DNA from: Acetivibrio saccincola
GTDB taxonomy: Bacteria > Bacillota > Clostridia > Acetivibrionales > Acetivibrionaceae
NCBI RefSeq assembly: GCF_002844395.1
Contig: NZ_CP025197.1
Coordinates: forward strand, 3,224,001-3,288,000
Reading direction: 5' to 3'
Length of the DNA: 64,000 nucleotides
The notes below the pieces were generated by a model. The model was not told the origin of the DNA, searched no databases, and saw only the letters and a list, made by a program, of their open reading frames with translations. Shown here piece by piece: positions 16,901 to 25,091 of the stretch. How positions within the stretch are numbered: the first letter of the stretch is position 1; each line of letters begins with the position of its first letter. The position numbers were made by a program, and so were the translations under genes.

Positions 16901-19378
16901 TTTGGAGTATATAAAAATATTCTTCTTGCGTTTTTGGAACTGGATGAGTATGAAAAATCCCATGACTATCTACTAAAGGCTAAGGCTGAAATAAAATCAA
17001 ATGCTGACAGGGGCTTGGATTTACAAATTTTTTATGAATACGCCACCAGGTTTTACTATGAAATTGGAAGCTTCAAAGAAGCAAGAGACCATGCTTCTTT
17101 GGGAATAGAAATATTTAAAAACTCAGGGGCGTTAGAAAGCATATCTATTTATAGCATTAAAATGTTGTCAGAGTATTTTATGTCCCCTGACAGCGGTATA
17201 GACAGTCTTTTTACTGAATTTTATAATTTTCTTCCTAAGTACAACAGCTGCCCTTCCCTAAAAGAAAAAAGAGAAACCCTGCACAGGGTTGCAAATGTTT
17301 TTATTGAAGAAAAAAAATATGAAAATGCTGTTTTGCTCCTCAATGAAAGTAAAAACTTAAGTGATAAAATAGATACAAAACGGCTTAAAATAGAATATTT
17401 AATTGCCCTTGGCGCTGCAACAAGAGGCAGGGAAGGAGTTGAATATATTAATGAAGCCCTCAATTTAAATGAGGAATATAAATCCCTGCGCATGGAGTGG
17501 AGAGGATACAAAGCACTAGGTGACATCTTTTTTGAAGAAAAAAACAATAAATCCGCATACTTTTATTACATGAAAGCTTTAAATACATTGTATTCTCTTG
17601 TACAGCATGTTCCTGAAAAATATAAGGAAGCTTTCCTGTACTCCCATTACAGATATATTCCACGTGAAAAGCTTTTGTCTATACGTTTAAATTGGCTATC
17701 AGAATATAAGGATTATGTAAATAACCAGATGAATAAAAAATTATGCAGCAATTTTAATGAAATTGAATCTTTCTTTGAAATTGTAAACTCCGGATTTTCA
17801 TTACTTCCTGAGGAAATGCATTTTAAAAATTATTTAGACAATAAAGGCTTAGGCAGAATTAAAGATATTTTTGCTAATTTTTCAAATAACCATATGCAAA
17901 ACTTAAAACAAATCCTGGAATTCTCTTATGAATTGACACAAGCAGATACGGGGTGCATACTTAAATACAATGACAATATGGAACTGGATGTATTTGTAAA
18001 GCACTATAGTGGCAACACTTTTCATTACTATCAATATGTAATTGAACAAGCTGCCGGAAATCCCAAAGGTATCTTTGTATCAGACGTTTTAAACAAAAAA
18101 ATCGGAAACACTGATATCGCTCTTCCCGGGAAAATAAAAGCAGTTATTTGCATACCTTTACATATCTCTGATACAGAGAAAAAACATTTTAAAGAAAAAA
18201 GAAAATACGCCCAAAACTCAAATCTGGATGTGAAAGGATATATTTACCTTTCAACTAATAATATATTTAACAGATTTACATGGGATAATTTTGATATTAT
18301 TAATATTCTCTCAAAACAAGCAGCTATAATTATTGACAACTATAATTTAAAACTTGCCTCATCCATTGACAAATTAACGGGGGCTTATACAAGAAAACAT
18401 TTTGAAAATAATATTGATGCCTATCTAAATAAAGCTTACAAAAGCAAACAGCCTTTGACATTTATAATGGCTGATATTGATAAGTTTAAAAATGTAAATG
18501 ACAACTTTGGCCATCAAAAAGGCGATGAGATATTGGCAAAGGTAGGGGGCATCATTTTAAACAATATCAGGTCAACAGATATGTGCTGTAGGTATGGGGG
18601 GGAAGAATTTATAATTGTTCTCCCAAATACCGGTTTGAAGGATGCAGAAATGATGGCAGAAAAGTTAAGAAGTGCGGTGGAAAATGCACACCTTATGGGG
18701 AAGACAAACAGCCTTACTATAAGCCTTGGAATATCATCCTACCCTAAACACAGCCAGTTAAAGGAGGAACTTATAGCCAAAGCTGACCAGGCACTATACC
18801 ATGCAAAGGAATCCGGAAGAAACCAGTATTCTGTCTGGACTCCTAAAATGCAAAAAACAAGCAAAAGAATGGACACCCTTGCAGGGATTATTACCGGAAA
18901 TGTGGTACAGGATCAGCGAAATGTTCTTGCAATGTTGGAAATAAATAATATAATAAATAGTAAAGTAAGTACCGATATAAAAATATATAATATTCTTAAA
19001 AAGCTAATGGATATATTTGAGGCAGAATACTGTGCTTTTATAAAAATTTTAAGTTCAGGTTCAAGAAAATTTAAAACATATGTACATCATAAAGGAACGC
19101 CCCAATCAGATGACGGGGAGAGCTATAATGAAAAAATCGTAGAAAAAGCAATTAAAACCCAGACCGGAACATATATGCTTGATTGGGAAAATGTAAATAT
19201 AATTGACTCAGAATCCGGGGAACCAATATTAAACTCTGTACTTGTTGAACCTATAATAAAAAACGAAAGTGTAAAAGCTGTATTGTACTTGTCCTGTCCT
19301 ATGACACGAAAGGAATATGGATTTAACGAGCTGAATTTTCTCAGCGCTTTAGCCAGCTTCATTTATCCAATAATATAA
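13943..19378 (+). CDS. Pseudokinase-ATPase-TPR-GAF-GGDEF-GAF signalling protein
   Basis: 1811 residues, soluble. Order: a protein kinase-like domain (1-270); a P-loop ATPase of the AAA_16/STAND kind (about 285-600; Walker A GDAGIGKTR near 323, Walker B TIMMFDNAH near 431); a long TPR region (about 650-1260); GAF (about 1310-1470); GGDEF (about 1473-1630); and a second GAF to the end. The kinase domain is degenerate: HRDLKxxN reads HGNLDLKN, the beta-3 Lys is Arg (LALRI), and DFG is missing, so it is probably a pseudokinase. The GGDEF has the active GGEEF and an RxxD inhibitory site (RSTD) five residues before it, so it should make c-di-GMP with product feedback. GGAG precedes the ATG. Single-gene unit ending at a two-way terminator. 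Confidence 0.85.
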   Translation: MNLINNRYKILSNIKDGANNLFFLVSDLYNDDRKLALRIINSDLLSSKAIDFIKEDFISFSSLYHPNIAYIYGIGIVDNIDGNYISKKQYFCTFEYVEGKDLFNFSKNLSFNDIINILMQICSGLYYLHKRGYHHGNLDLKNIIVSKSINPFLVKILPGLSGCPDFDKLVLNLKRNSLQFRAPEVLKYNKITYLSDLYSLGVIIFYLFSRQNPDKNNFLNLWESYKKNPFDLDCIPTDMKNSFINLIDKLTSENPYKRYQSVLDIVKELEKICRTTFALNIKPLERIITNTKLIGRKENILQLYNWKNKIINNSTKNRIFCIHGDAGIGKTRLLKEFSFHMNMDKLLVLSGVSLDNDKINYEPFIQILKKIIPLAHNDILEKYGPELVKVLPDEKLLKDIIPSPPLSPEKEKLRLKIAITAFISNVLEKRPTIMMFDNAHLLDEASFEVIDYLANINKTIPLCIILSYRKKELEKNKFANDYIKKFLKAQIAIDMPLGKFGFEETNKFIQKLLGIKYSPTAFSTEIFKYTEGNPGFIIDVIAALYKDGKLYMDSYGDWCTDFDDNADYSMLYIPSSKKEAVQKYIGNLKEDSYKVLEPISVFNTPVYFHVLEKVSKIEQNTLKSILEELISYQLIEKRLADLGYTYTFHSKSLKTEIYIKIDSKRKKELHRQYAMILESIYSIEEKINTDELIYHYTQADSNEKALELIIKAAEKMLKLHISAQTMAYLKRGIELSKKISSVEHTIKILLMMGELYRKNGENQKAFDCYNEALEYATNIDDKITIAKVKEMIGALYTRKNDFNKALDLLNESLSLSKEIGYVEGYLESLRRICWIYIFKRKNSEAIDIINNVLNEYPDEKYSYYHASLYNVLGTHYLEIGNIDKAIYCYNKSIELFKKSGNNVEIAYPLNNIATVFAEFLNDNEKAREYFQKSLQINIDNNLVEGISGCYDNLGEICRLEDDYKNALKYYFKCEEISKECDLNSILFGVYKNILLAFLELDEYEKSHDYLLKAKAEIKSNADRGLDLQIFYEYATRFYYEIGSFKEARDHASLGIEIFKNSGALESISIYSIKMLSEYFMSPDSGIDSLFTEFYNFLPKYNSCPSLKEKRETLHRVANVFIEEKKYENAVLLLNESKNLSDKIDTKRLKIEYLIALGAATRGREGVEYINEALNLNEEYKSLRMEWRGYKALGDIFFEEKNNKSAYFYYMKALNTLYSLVQHVPEKYKEAFLYSHYRYIPREKLLSIRLNWLSEYKDYVNNQMNKKLCSNFNEIESFFEIVNSGFSLLPEEMHFKNYLDNKGLGRIKDIFANFSNNHMQNLKQILEFSYELTQADTGCILKYNDNMELDVFVKHYSGNTFHYYQYVIEQAAGNPKGIFVSDVLNKKIGNTDIALPGKIKAVICIPLHISDTEKKHFKEKRKYAQNSNLDVKGYIYLSTNNIFNRFTWDNFDIINILSKQAAIIIDNYNLKLASSIDKLTGAYTRKHFENNIDAYLNKAYKSKQPLTFIMADIDKFKNVNDNFGHQKGDEILAKVGGIILNNIRSTDMCCRYGGEEFIIVLPNTGLKDAEMMAEKLRSAVENAHLMGKTNSLTISLGISSYPKHSQLKEELIAKADQALYHAKESGRNQYSVWTPKMQKTSKRMDTLAGIITGNVVQDQRNVLAMLEINNIINSKVSTDIKIYNILKKLMDIFEAEYCAFIKILSSGSRKFKTYVHHKGTPQSDDGESYNEKIVEKAIKTQTGTYMLDWENVNIIDSESGEPILNSVLVEPIIKNESVKAVLYLSCPMTRKEYGFNELNFLSALASFIYPII

Positions 19379-19423
19379 AAGTGTTTTATACTTAAAAGCC
19401 CTCTTATGTTTATATAGATAAAA

Positions 19424-19465
19424 AATATGCTCCTCTTTGAAACCTTATAAAAAGAGGAGCATATT
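19424..19465. terminator. Two-way terminator between convergent genes
   Basis: AATATGCTCCTCTTT (19424-19438) pairs perfectly with 19451-19465. Six T follow on the minus strand and a T-rich tract on the plus strand, so it can stop both the GGDEF gene and the RsgI-like gene. Confidence 0.85.
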
Positions 19466-19481
19466 ACTTTTCTTAATTTTT

Positions 19482-21650
19482 TTAAAAACGCAAATAGTCT
19501 ATATAAAAATCAGTTTGGCCTATGCTTCCTGACGGATAATAGAACTTAACTCCAATTTCACTTACATCATATAGATCTGGTATGCCATTTAAATTTAAAA
19601 TCAGAGTGTGTTTACTGCCCGGCTGGATTGTTGTTTTACCTGTAGAATATTCTTTATCAGTTACTATATATAGAACTGCTTGTACTTCACCTCCAAAGCT
19701 GCCTCTGTCAGAAATATATACATCCACCTGCAGCTTGCTTTTTTGGCTAATATTAAGTCCTGTATAATCCCTTCTGTACATATGAATCATTCCGCCGTCA
19801 CCTGACAGTGAAATATTAGGACTTGCCAGGGACTTATTCCCGCTGGAGGCCCAGGCATCTGATGTATGCGGGTTTGGGGCTTTCCATCCGTTTTCACCGT
19901 TCTCCCAATCTTCCAATACACTTCCGGTTACCGGCTCTGGCGTAGGTTTTTGCACTTGTGTTGGAGTTGATGTTGGTACAGGTGTTGGTGTTGGTGATGG
20001 CACAAGTGTTGGTGTTGATGTTACTGTTGGCACCGGTGTTGGCGTTTGTATTGGAGTAGATGTTGGTGATGGTTTTGGTGTTGGTGTAGGTGTTGGCGTT
20101 GGCACTAAAGTAGGTGATGGTGTTGGTGTCACTGTTGGCACTGGTGTTGGCGTTTGTATTGGCACTAATGTTGGTGTTAGCGTTGTTACCAACGTAGGTG
20201 ATGGTGTTGGCGTCACCGTTGGCACCGGTGTTGGTGTTGGTACAGGTGTTGGCGTTGGCACCGGCGTTAGGGTTGGTGTTGATGTTGATGTTAATGTTGG
20301 TGCTGATATTGGTATAGTGGTTGATGCCGGGGTTGGTGTTGGAGTTGGTATTACTTCCGGTGATGATATTGTCGTTGGCTCCGGTGCTGGTGTTGATACT
20401 GAAGTTGGCATTGGTACCACATCCGGCACCGGTGTTGATGTTATCACCAGCGTTGATATTGGTGATGGGGCTGGTACTGAGCTTGTATCAATTATAATTT
20501 TTGATTCTAAATCAATTTCCTGTTTGTCAATAATTTCAAATAATTCATGTACGGTTTTTTCTGCAATTAAATCCAATGGCATATCAAACTGTTTATTAAC
20601 TTCTAAATAAACAGTATATCTTCCCATTGAAACATTGTGTTCTAATGCCTTTTCCCTTATACTTTTATCCACTATAATGCCTTTTACACTAATATTTTCT
20701 CCAAATGTAGCTAAAGAATCTTTGGCGTCTAATAACTGGTTAATAATCTTTTCTTCATTGGCGGCATTGTTTTCTGCATTAAGTGACGCAGATATAAATA
20801 CAGCCATTTTTTCTCCTAAATCTCTTTCATCTTTTAGCTTTCCTACCACCATTTCAAGGGCATTGGCAAAATATATCCCGTCTAATTCCATGTCTTCAAT
20901 TGCAAAGTCATCATTATCATTTAATAACGTTACCTTATTTACTGTACCATTCTCATCTAAAGTAAATGTAATGCTCGGGTTAATATCCACATCCACGTAT
21001 GCGAATTCTCCCAGTCCTTTTGGTTTTCCATCTCCGGTATAGAAAAACTCTACAATTGCAAAAATCATTATAAAAGCTGCTGCTACTCCTGCTATTCTTG
21101 TAAAATTCTTTATTATTTTTTTCCTGTTACTTATACGGGTAAACCCTTTTATTTTATCATCTTTTGACTGTTCCTTATCTCCACCCATGCCTGATACGCG
21201 GGTAAAACCTTTTATTTTATCACCATTTAACGATTCCTTATCTCCCATGCCTGATATGCGGGTAAACCCTTCTATTTTATCACCTTTTAACGACTCCTTA
21301 TCTCCCATGCCTGATATGCGGGTAAACCCTTCTATTTTATCACCTTTTAACGATTCCTTATCTTCCATGCCTGATATGCGGGTAAACCCTTCTATTTTAT
21401 CACCTTTTAACGACTCCTTATCTTCCATGCCTGATATACGGGTAAACCTTTCTACCCTGCTGCTTTTTGATGAATTTTTCAACTGTGAATCTTGTATCCC
21501 CTCATCATAGACAATAATGTCTTCTGTTGAAAACTCAATTTCATCCCCTACAATCATACCAGCCCGTCTCTTAATACGTACAAATTCGTACTCTTTTACC
21601 ATTACAAATGCTTCTTCATCTGTTATTTTTACTATCTTTCCTTTATACAT
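19482..21650 (-). CDS. RsgI-like anti-sigma factor with CBM-like outer domain
   Basis: RsgI proteins hold an alternative sigma-I factor inside the cell and sense polysaccharide outside, controlling cellulosome genes in C. thermocellum. 722 residues: an RsgI N-terminal domain (1-55, MYKGKIVKITDEEAFVMVKE), 20-residue repeats with FTRISGM (about 69-190), one membrane helix (186-204), and the conserved juxtamembrane domain (AYVDVDINPSITFTLDENG). A Pro/Thr/Ser-rich linker follows (about 390-575), then a C-terminal beta-rich domain (about 578-722, starting LEDWENGENGW and ending DFYIDYLRF) that looks like a carbohydrate-binding module. AGAGGTG precedes the ATG. No sigI gene is adjacent, which is unusual. 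The ligand and the exact CBM family are uncertain. Confidence 0.85.
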   Translation of the reverse strand: MYKGKIVKITDEEAFVMVKEYEFVRIKRRAGMIVGDEIEFSTEDIIVYDEGIQDSQLKNSSKSSRVERFTRISGMEDKESLKGDKIEGFTRISGMEDKESLKGDKIEGFTRISGMGDKESLKGDKIEGFTRISGMGDKESLNGDKIKGFTRVSGMGGDKEQSKDDKIKGFTRISNRKKIIKNFTRIAGVAAAFIMIFAIVEFFYTGDGKPKGLGEFAYVDVDINPSITFTLDENGTVNKVTLLNDNDDFAIEDMELDGIYFANALEMVVGKLKDERDLGEKMAVFISASLNAENNAANEEKIINQLLDAKDSLATFGENISVKGIIVDKSIREKALEHNVSMGRYTVYLEVNKQFDMPLDLIAEKTVHELFEIIDKQEIDLESKIIIDTSSVPAPSPISTLVITSTPVPDVVPMPTSVSTPAPEPTTISSPEVIPTPTPTPASTTIPISAPTLTSTSTPTLTPVPTPTPVPTPTPVPTVTPTPSPTLVTTLTPTLVPIQTPTPVPTVTPTPSPTLVPTPTPTPTPKPSPTSTPIQTPTPVPTVTSTPTLVPSPTPTPVPTSTPTQVQKPTPEPVTGSVLEDWENGENGWKAPNPHTSDAWASSGNKSLASPNISLSGDGGMIHMYRRDYTGLNISQKSKLQVDVYISDRGSFGGEVQAVLYIVTDKEYSTGKTTIQPGSKHTLILNLNGIPDLYDVSEIGVKFYYPSGSIGQTDFYIDYLRF
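19925..20480. repeat. Low-complexity Pro/Thr/Ser linker coding repeat
   Basis: Within the RsgI-like gene, a run of GTTGGTGTT-type hexamers and nonamers (plus strand) encodes PTPTPVPTPTP-like sequence. It is a flexible linker carrying the outer domain through the cell wall. Such DNA changes length easily by slippage. Confidence 0.85.
21121..21470. repeat. 60-bp tandem repeats inside the RsgI-like gene
   Basis: About six copies of a 60-base unit, in exact register at 21181, 21241, 21301, 21361 and 21421, with a diverged unit at 21121. The inner copies differ by one or two bases. Each encodes 20 residues (GFTRISGMEDKESLKGDKIE). They lie on the cytoplasmic side, between the N-terminal domain and the membrane helix. 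Confidence 0.92.
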
Positions 21651-21722
21651 AAATAATGCACCTCTATTTTATATATCGGCAACAGATAAACGCTTGATAA
21701 CGGCGTATTCCTTGTAAATTAC

Positions 21723-21734
21723 AGGTTATAACCT
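21723..21734. promoter_or_regulatory. 12-bp palindrome upstream of the RsgI-like gene
   Basis: AGGTTATAACCT is a perfect palindrome about 75 bases before the start of the RsgI-like gene, just after the terminator of the upstream gene. Candidate operator. Confidence 0.4.
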
Positions 21735-21745
21735 ATATTTGTACC

Positions 21746-21788
21746 AAAAAAGTCTGCCACATATATAATTTTTGTGGCAGACTTTTTT
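21746..21788 (-). terminator. Terminator after the thioesterase gene
   Basis: AAAAAAGTCTGCCAC (21746-21760) pairs with GTGGCAGACTTTTTT (21774-21788). T-runs on both strands. It separates the thioesterase gene from the RsgI-like gene, which therefore needs its own promoter. Confidence 0.85.
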
Positions 21789-21834
21789 AGCATGACCTGT
21801 TGCATGTATTTTTGTTATAAATGTGAATATGGTT

Positions 21835-22338
21835 TTATTCCTTTTCTCTTCTTTTTAGACGATATTCACGCCTTTTTTCTGCTTCTTTATAAACTCTTCT
21901 TTCTTCTTCTGTCTCTAAAATAAGGGGCGGCACCTCTGTAGGCTTTCCATCGTCGTCCAAAGCTACAAAAGTTATAAAAGCTTTATTTGTAAGTATGGTA
22001 TTGCCTGTCTTCATATTTTCAGCGTAGACATCTACACTTACCTCCATAGAAGTCCTTCCCACCCAGGTGAGCCTTGCTTTTAATATTACCATCTCTCCTA
22101 AGCGCACAGGATGCCTGAAATCAAGACTGTCTAATGCGACAGTGGCAACTACTTTATTAGAATGCCTTGATGCAGCCAAAGCACCTGCAATATCAATCCA
22201 GTGCATCAGCTGCCCGCCTAATAAGTTCCCTAAAATATTTGTATCGTTAGGAAGCACTAATTGTGTCATTTCTATCTCAGACTGACCGGGAGTCTTCCCT
22301 TTAAGGTGCTTTTTATGCTCATTTAAATCTTTGTCCAT
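21835..22338 (-). CDS. Acyl-CoA thioesterase, hotdog fold (YkhA/YciA type)
   Basis: Hydrolyses acyl-CoA to free acid and CoA. 167 residues with one hotdog domain: the motif NILGNLLGGQLMHWIDIAGA (about 34-53) carries the conserved helix, and VATVALDSLDFRHPVRLGE and AYxxxGRTSMEV-like strands follow. The C-terminus is a highly charged helix (EEERRVYKEAEKRREYRLKRREKE) common in this subgroup. AAGGAG precedes the ATG. Single-gene unit with its own terminator. Chain length specificity cannot be told. Confidence 0.88.
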   Translation of the reverse strand: MDKDLNEHKKHLKGKTPGQSEIEMTQLVLPNDTNILGNLLGGQLMHWIDIAGALAASRHSNKVVATVALDSLDFRHPVRLGEMVILKARLTWVGRTSMEVSVDVYAENMKTGNTILTNKAFITFVALDDDGKPTEVPPLILETEEERRVYKEAEKRREYRLKRREKE

Positions 22339-22566
22339 CCGTCATTCTCCTTATCCTTGTGTATTTATATTAATCTTTCCCTTCTTTTTGCATATTGTAT
22401 CAAAAAATATAATTGAATTTAAATGAAATATTTAAAGACTTTAGGACTTTAAAAAATTTTTAAGATATGAATTAACAAAAAATTAAGTATAAAATTTTGA
22501 GTTATTAAAGATACATTTATCAATAGATTTAAGTAAAAGATACCATTTTTGCTGATAAAAAAACAC
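22339..22566. other. AT-rich intergenic stretch, no gene seen
   Basis: Very AT-rich sequence between the thioesterase start and the candidate small RNA. No open frame with a ribosome site. Its plus strand could hold a promoter for the RNA at 22567, but no clear -35/-10 pair stands out. Confidence 0.45.
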
Positions 22567-22648
22567 AACATCCTTCTAAGACATCTTTAGTCTGAAGAAT
22601 TGATTATTTTACGGAATGTTTTGACCTTCAAACTGAAGGTTTTTTTTA
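22567..22648 (+). ncRNA. Candidate small structured RNA with intrinsic terminator
   Basis: A plus-strand terminator (ACCTTCA, AAC, TGAAGGT, then eight T; 22624-22647) has no gene upstream on its strand. Directly before it AACATCC (22567-22573) can pair with GGAATGTT (22613-22620), enclosing a bulged hairpin CTTC-TA-AGAC ... GTCT-GAAG. This looks like a compact RNA between minus-strand genes. The 5' end is unknown. Confidence 0.4.
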
Positions 22649-22672
22649 AATTAAATGAACATAACAGTAAAA

Positions 22673-23779
22673 TCAGGACAATGTTATTCCAACAGAATTT
22701 ATCAGGTAATTAAGCCTGTCACTATCTAAACCTTCATTTATTCTTATACCAGCTATGCTGAGCAAGCCCACATGGTAAACAGGAACCTGTAGAACACTTT
22801 CTAAATAAGAAGTCAGTCCTTTAAGTTGGGAACCACCACCTATTATATATACTTTCCCCACCTTATCTCCAAAACATCTTTTTTCATAAAACTCAAAACA
22901 TTGAAATATCTGTCTTACTATTTCGTTTATGACACCTTTTATGCTGTTGTGAATCTTTACCTGTTCTTCGTCAAAGCTTAAATCTAAAGGTGTCAGCCCT
23001 TGAATCTTTTTAAGCCTTTCTGCTTCATCCAATTTTACATGGTTGCTTTCTGCTATGGCTTCGTCTATATTGCTGCTTCCTTTTAATATAACTTTATTAA
23101 ATTCCAAAACCCTGTCCTTTAATATGTTAACTATTGTTGTTTCAGAACCAAAGTCTATAACAGCAAGTGTACTTTGGTCAAGCTTTGAGTATTTGTTTCT
23201 CTTAAACCATGTATCGCTTTCAGTGGTTATTATATCCCTGTTAAAAAACTTGGCAGCACTATTAGCCGGAATATCCACCGATATAGGCTTTAATCCCAAC
23301 TCTACCAGTATATCTATGTAGCTTTTTATAATATTTTTTAAAACAGCGGTAACAAAAACCTTAACCTTCGGAACTCCATCATCTTTTATTTCTTTTAAAA
23401 CCTTATAATCGATTTTGTGGGCATCTAAATCAATAGGCATGCTTTGAGAAATGGTCATTCTTACAGTGTTGTCTAAATTCTCACCCGGGATATTCTCCAC
23501 CAAAAAAACACGGGATATTATGTTAGTACCTGACATAACAATTTTGGCATTCTTGGTCTTCACACCTATTTCTTTCAATACCTTGCTTATTTCATTGGTG
23601 ACAGCACGGACATCTTGAATGGCACCATTCTTAATAGAGCCCTTAGGTGTGGAAGCTATACCAAAATTCTTTATAAAAATCTCCTTATTCCTGTTTACTT
23701 CTACTTCTACAATTTTTATGTTCCTGAAACCGATGTCAATACTTAAAAGGTTGTTTTTTAAGAAAGGTATAGTCACCAT
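22673..23779 (-). CDS. pilM: PilM-like type IV pilus assembly ATPase
   Basis: Actin-like cytoplasmic protein that couples the pilus motor to the inner-membrane PilN/PilO complex. 368 residues. Visible nucleotide-binding motifs: LLSIDIGFRNIKIVEV at the N-terminus, LAVIDFGSETTIVNI in the middle, and VYIIGGGSQLKGL near the C-terminus. Start ATG with AAGGAG 7 bases upstream. No pilN, pilO, pilB or pilC follows, so this is a lone copy and may serve a competence or secretion system elsewhere. Confidence 0.82.
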   Translation of the reverse strand: MVTIPFLKNNLLSIDIGFRNIKIVEVEVNRNKEIFIKNFGIASTPKGSIKNGAIQDVRAVTNEISKVLKEIGVKTKNAKIVMSGTNIISRVFLVENIPGENLDNTVRMTISQSMPIDLDAHKIDYKVLKEIKDDGVPKVKVFVTAVLKNIIKSYIDILVELGLKPISVDIPANSAAKFFNRDIITTESDTWFKRNKYSKLDQSTLAVIDFGSETTIVNILKDRVLEFNKVILKGSSNIDEAIAESNHVKLDEAERLKKIQGLTPLDLSFDEEQVKIHNSIKGVINEIVRQIFQCFEFYEKRCFGDKVGKVYIIGGGSQLKGLTSYLESVLQVPVYHVGLLSIAGIRINEGLDSDRLNYLINSVGITLS

Positions 23780-23924
23780 TGTATTACTCCTTAAGTATTA
23801 TAAATTTTTATATGATTTTGTTCCTATATAATATATCTTATCACCCATGCATATTAAAATCAATAATTTTGATTGAACTTACATATAAAATTAATATAAT
23901 TTTTTTGTTTTTCTTTTTTTTGCC

Positions 23925-24908
23925 TTACAAAGTTAAATTCCGTTTCTTTATATTTATAGTACTGATATTTTGCAAATATTCATATAATAAACTAATTATC
24001 TCATCTTTTGAGTCTGATTTAAAAATTTTGTCCTTTAAATCAGCTGATTTATACATACCTTTCATGTACCAGGCAATATGTTTTCTCATTTCCTTAACGG
24101 CTTTATGTTCACCTTTAAATTCAATCATCAGGTTAAAGTGCTTTATTATCATGGATATTTTTTCTTCGCAACTTATTTCTTCGTCTGAATTTTGAAGTAT
24201 ATTCTTAAAAATCCATGGATTTCCCTGTGCTCCCCTTCCAACCATTATGGCATCACAATTTGTTTCCCTGAACATTTTTTTTGCATCCTCTGATGAAAAT
24301 ATATCCCCGTTTCCAATCACCGGAATGCTCACCGCTTCTTTTACTTTTTTTATTATTTCCCAATCTGCCTCCCCTCTGTAAAACTGCTCCCTGGTCCTGC
24401 CATGGACTGTAACTGCCTTAGCACCGTTTTCCTCAGCAATTTTTGCAATTTCAACGGCATTTACTTTTGTATCGTCCCATCCTTTGCGAATCTTAACAGT
24501 TACAGGTTTTTCAGATGCCTTTGAAACTTCCTTTACAATTTCCCCTGCCAGGGAAGGCTGAAGCATAAGTGCACATCCCTCACTATTTTTGGTTATCTTA
24601 GGGGTAGGGCACCCCATATTTATGTCAATTATGCAGGCATTGCTGTCATTTAAAAGCTCTACAGCCTTTGCCATAACATAAGGCTCTGAACCAAATATCT
24701 GAATAGCGCAGGGTTCTTCTCTTTTATCAATGAATGTAAGTTTTTTTGTCTTCTCATCTTTATAATAAAGCCCCTTTGCGCTGACCATTTCAGTATACGT
24801 AAAACCACAGCCCTGTTCTTTACACAAAAGCCTAAATGGCATATCTGTAACTCCTGCCATTGGGGCTAAAAAAACATTGTTTTTAAATTCAATATTTCCT
24901 ATACGCAT
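23925..24908 (-). CDS. dusB: tRNA-dihydrouridine synthase DusB
   Basis: FMN enzyme that reduces uridines in the tRNA D-loop with NADPH. 327 residues from the ATG at 24908, which has GGAGGG 5 bases upstream; a GTG 15 bases earlier lacks a site. TIM-barrel motifs: [16 protein letters not shown] at the N-terminus, [10 protein letters not shown] with the catalytic Cys, [24 protein letters not shown], and [15 protein letters not shown]-terminal helical domain binds tRNA. It is adjacent to pilM but spaced by 145 bases. Confidence 0.93.
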   Translation of the reverse strand: MRIGNIEFKNNVFLAPMAGVTDMPFRLLCKEQGCGFTYTEMVSAKGLYYKDEKTKKLTFIDKREEPCAIQIFGSEPYVMAKAVELLNDSNACIIDINMGCPTPKITKNSEGCALMLQPSLAGEIVKEVSKASEKPVTVKIRKGWDDTKVNAVEIAKIAEENGAKAVTVHGRTREQFYRGEADWEIIKKVKEAVSIPVIGNGDIFSSEDAKKMFRETNCDAIMVGRGAQGNPWIFKNILQNSDEEISCEEKISMIIKHFNLMIEFKGEHKAVKEMRKHIAWYMKGMYKSADLKDKIFKSDSKDEIISLLYEYLQNISTINIKKRNLTL

Positions 24909-25026
24909 TTCATCCCTCCACACTCTATTTTACCATATTAGCAATTTAAAAATCATTTTTATCTTTAATTTTATTTTTCATTAATTTAATTTTTTTAATT
25001 TGTTCACAACTTATTCACAGCATCTA

Positions 25027-25035
25027 TGCTATAAT
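25027..25035 (+). promoter_or_regulatory. Extended -10 promoter of lepB
   Basis: TG-C-TATAAT at 25027-25035, about 55 bases before the ATG at 25092. No good -35 at 17 bases, as is common for extended -10 promoters. Confidence 0.5.
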
Positions 25036-25091
25036 ATTATAAAGACAAATAATTTCCTTTAAAATAAATTTCTCTTGGGGGTAAAAAGCCT

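Noticed and set aside
21187-21510. CRISPR-like regular repeats
   Set aside because: The 60-bp repeats have no spacers and keep an open frame of the RsgI-like gene.
25011-25019. DnaA-box-like TTATTCACA before lepB
   Set aside because: One box with no cluster and no dnaA or origin genes; likely chance or promoter sequence.
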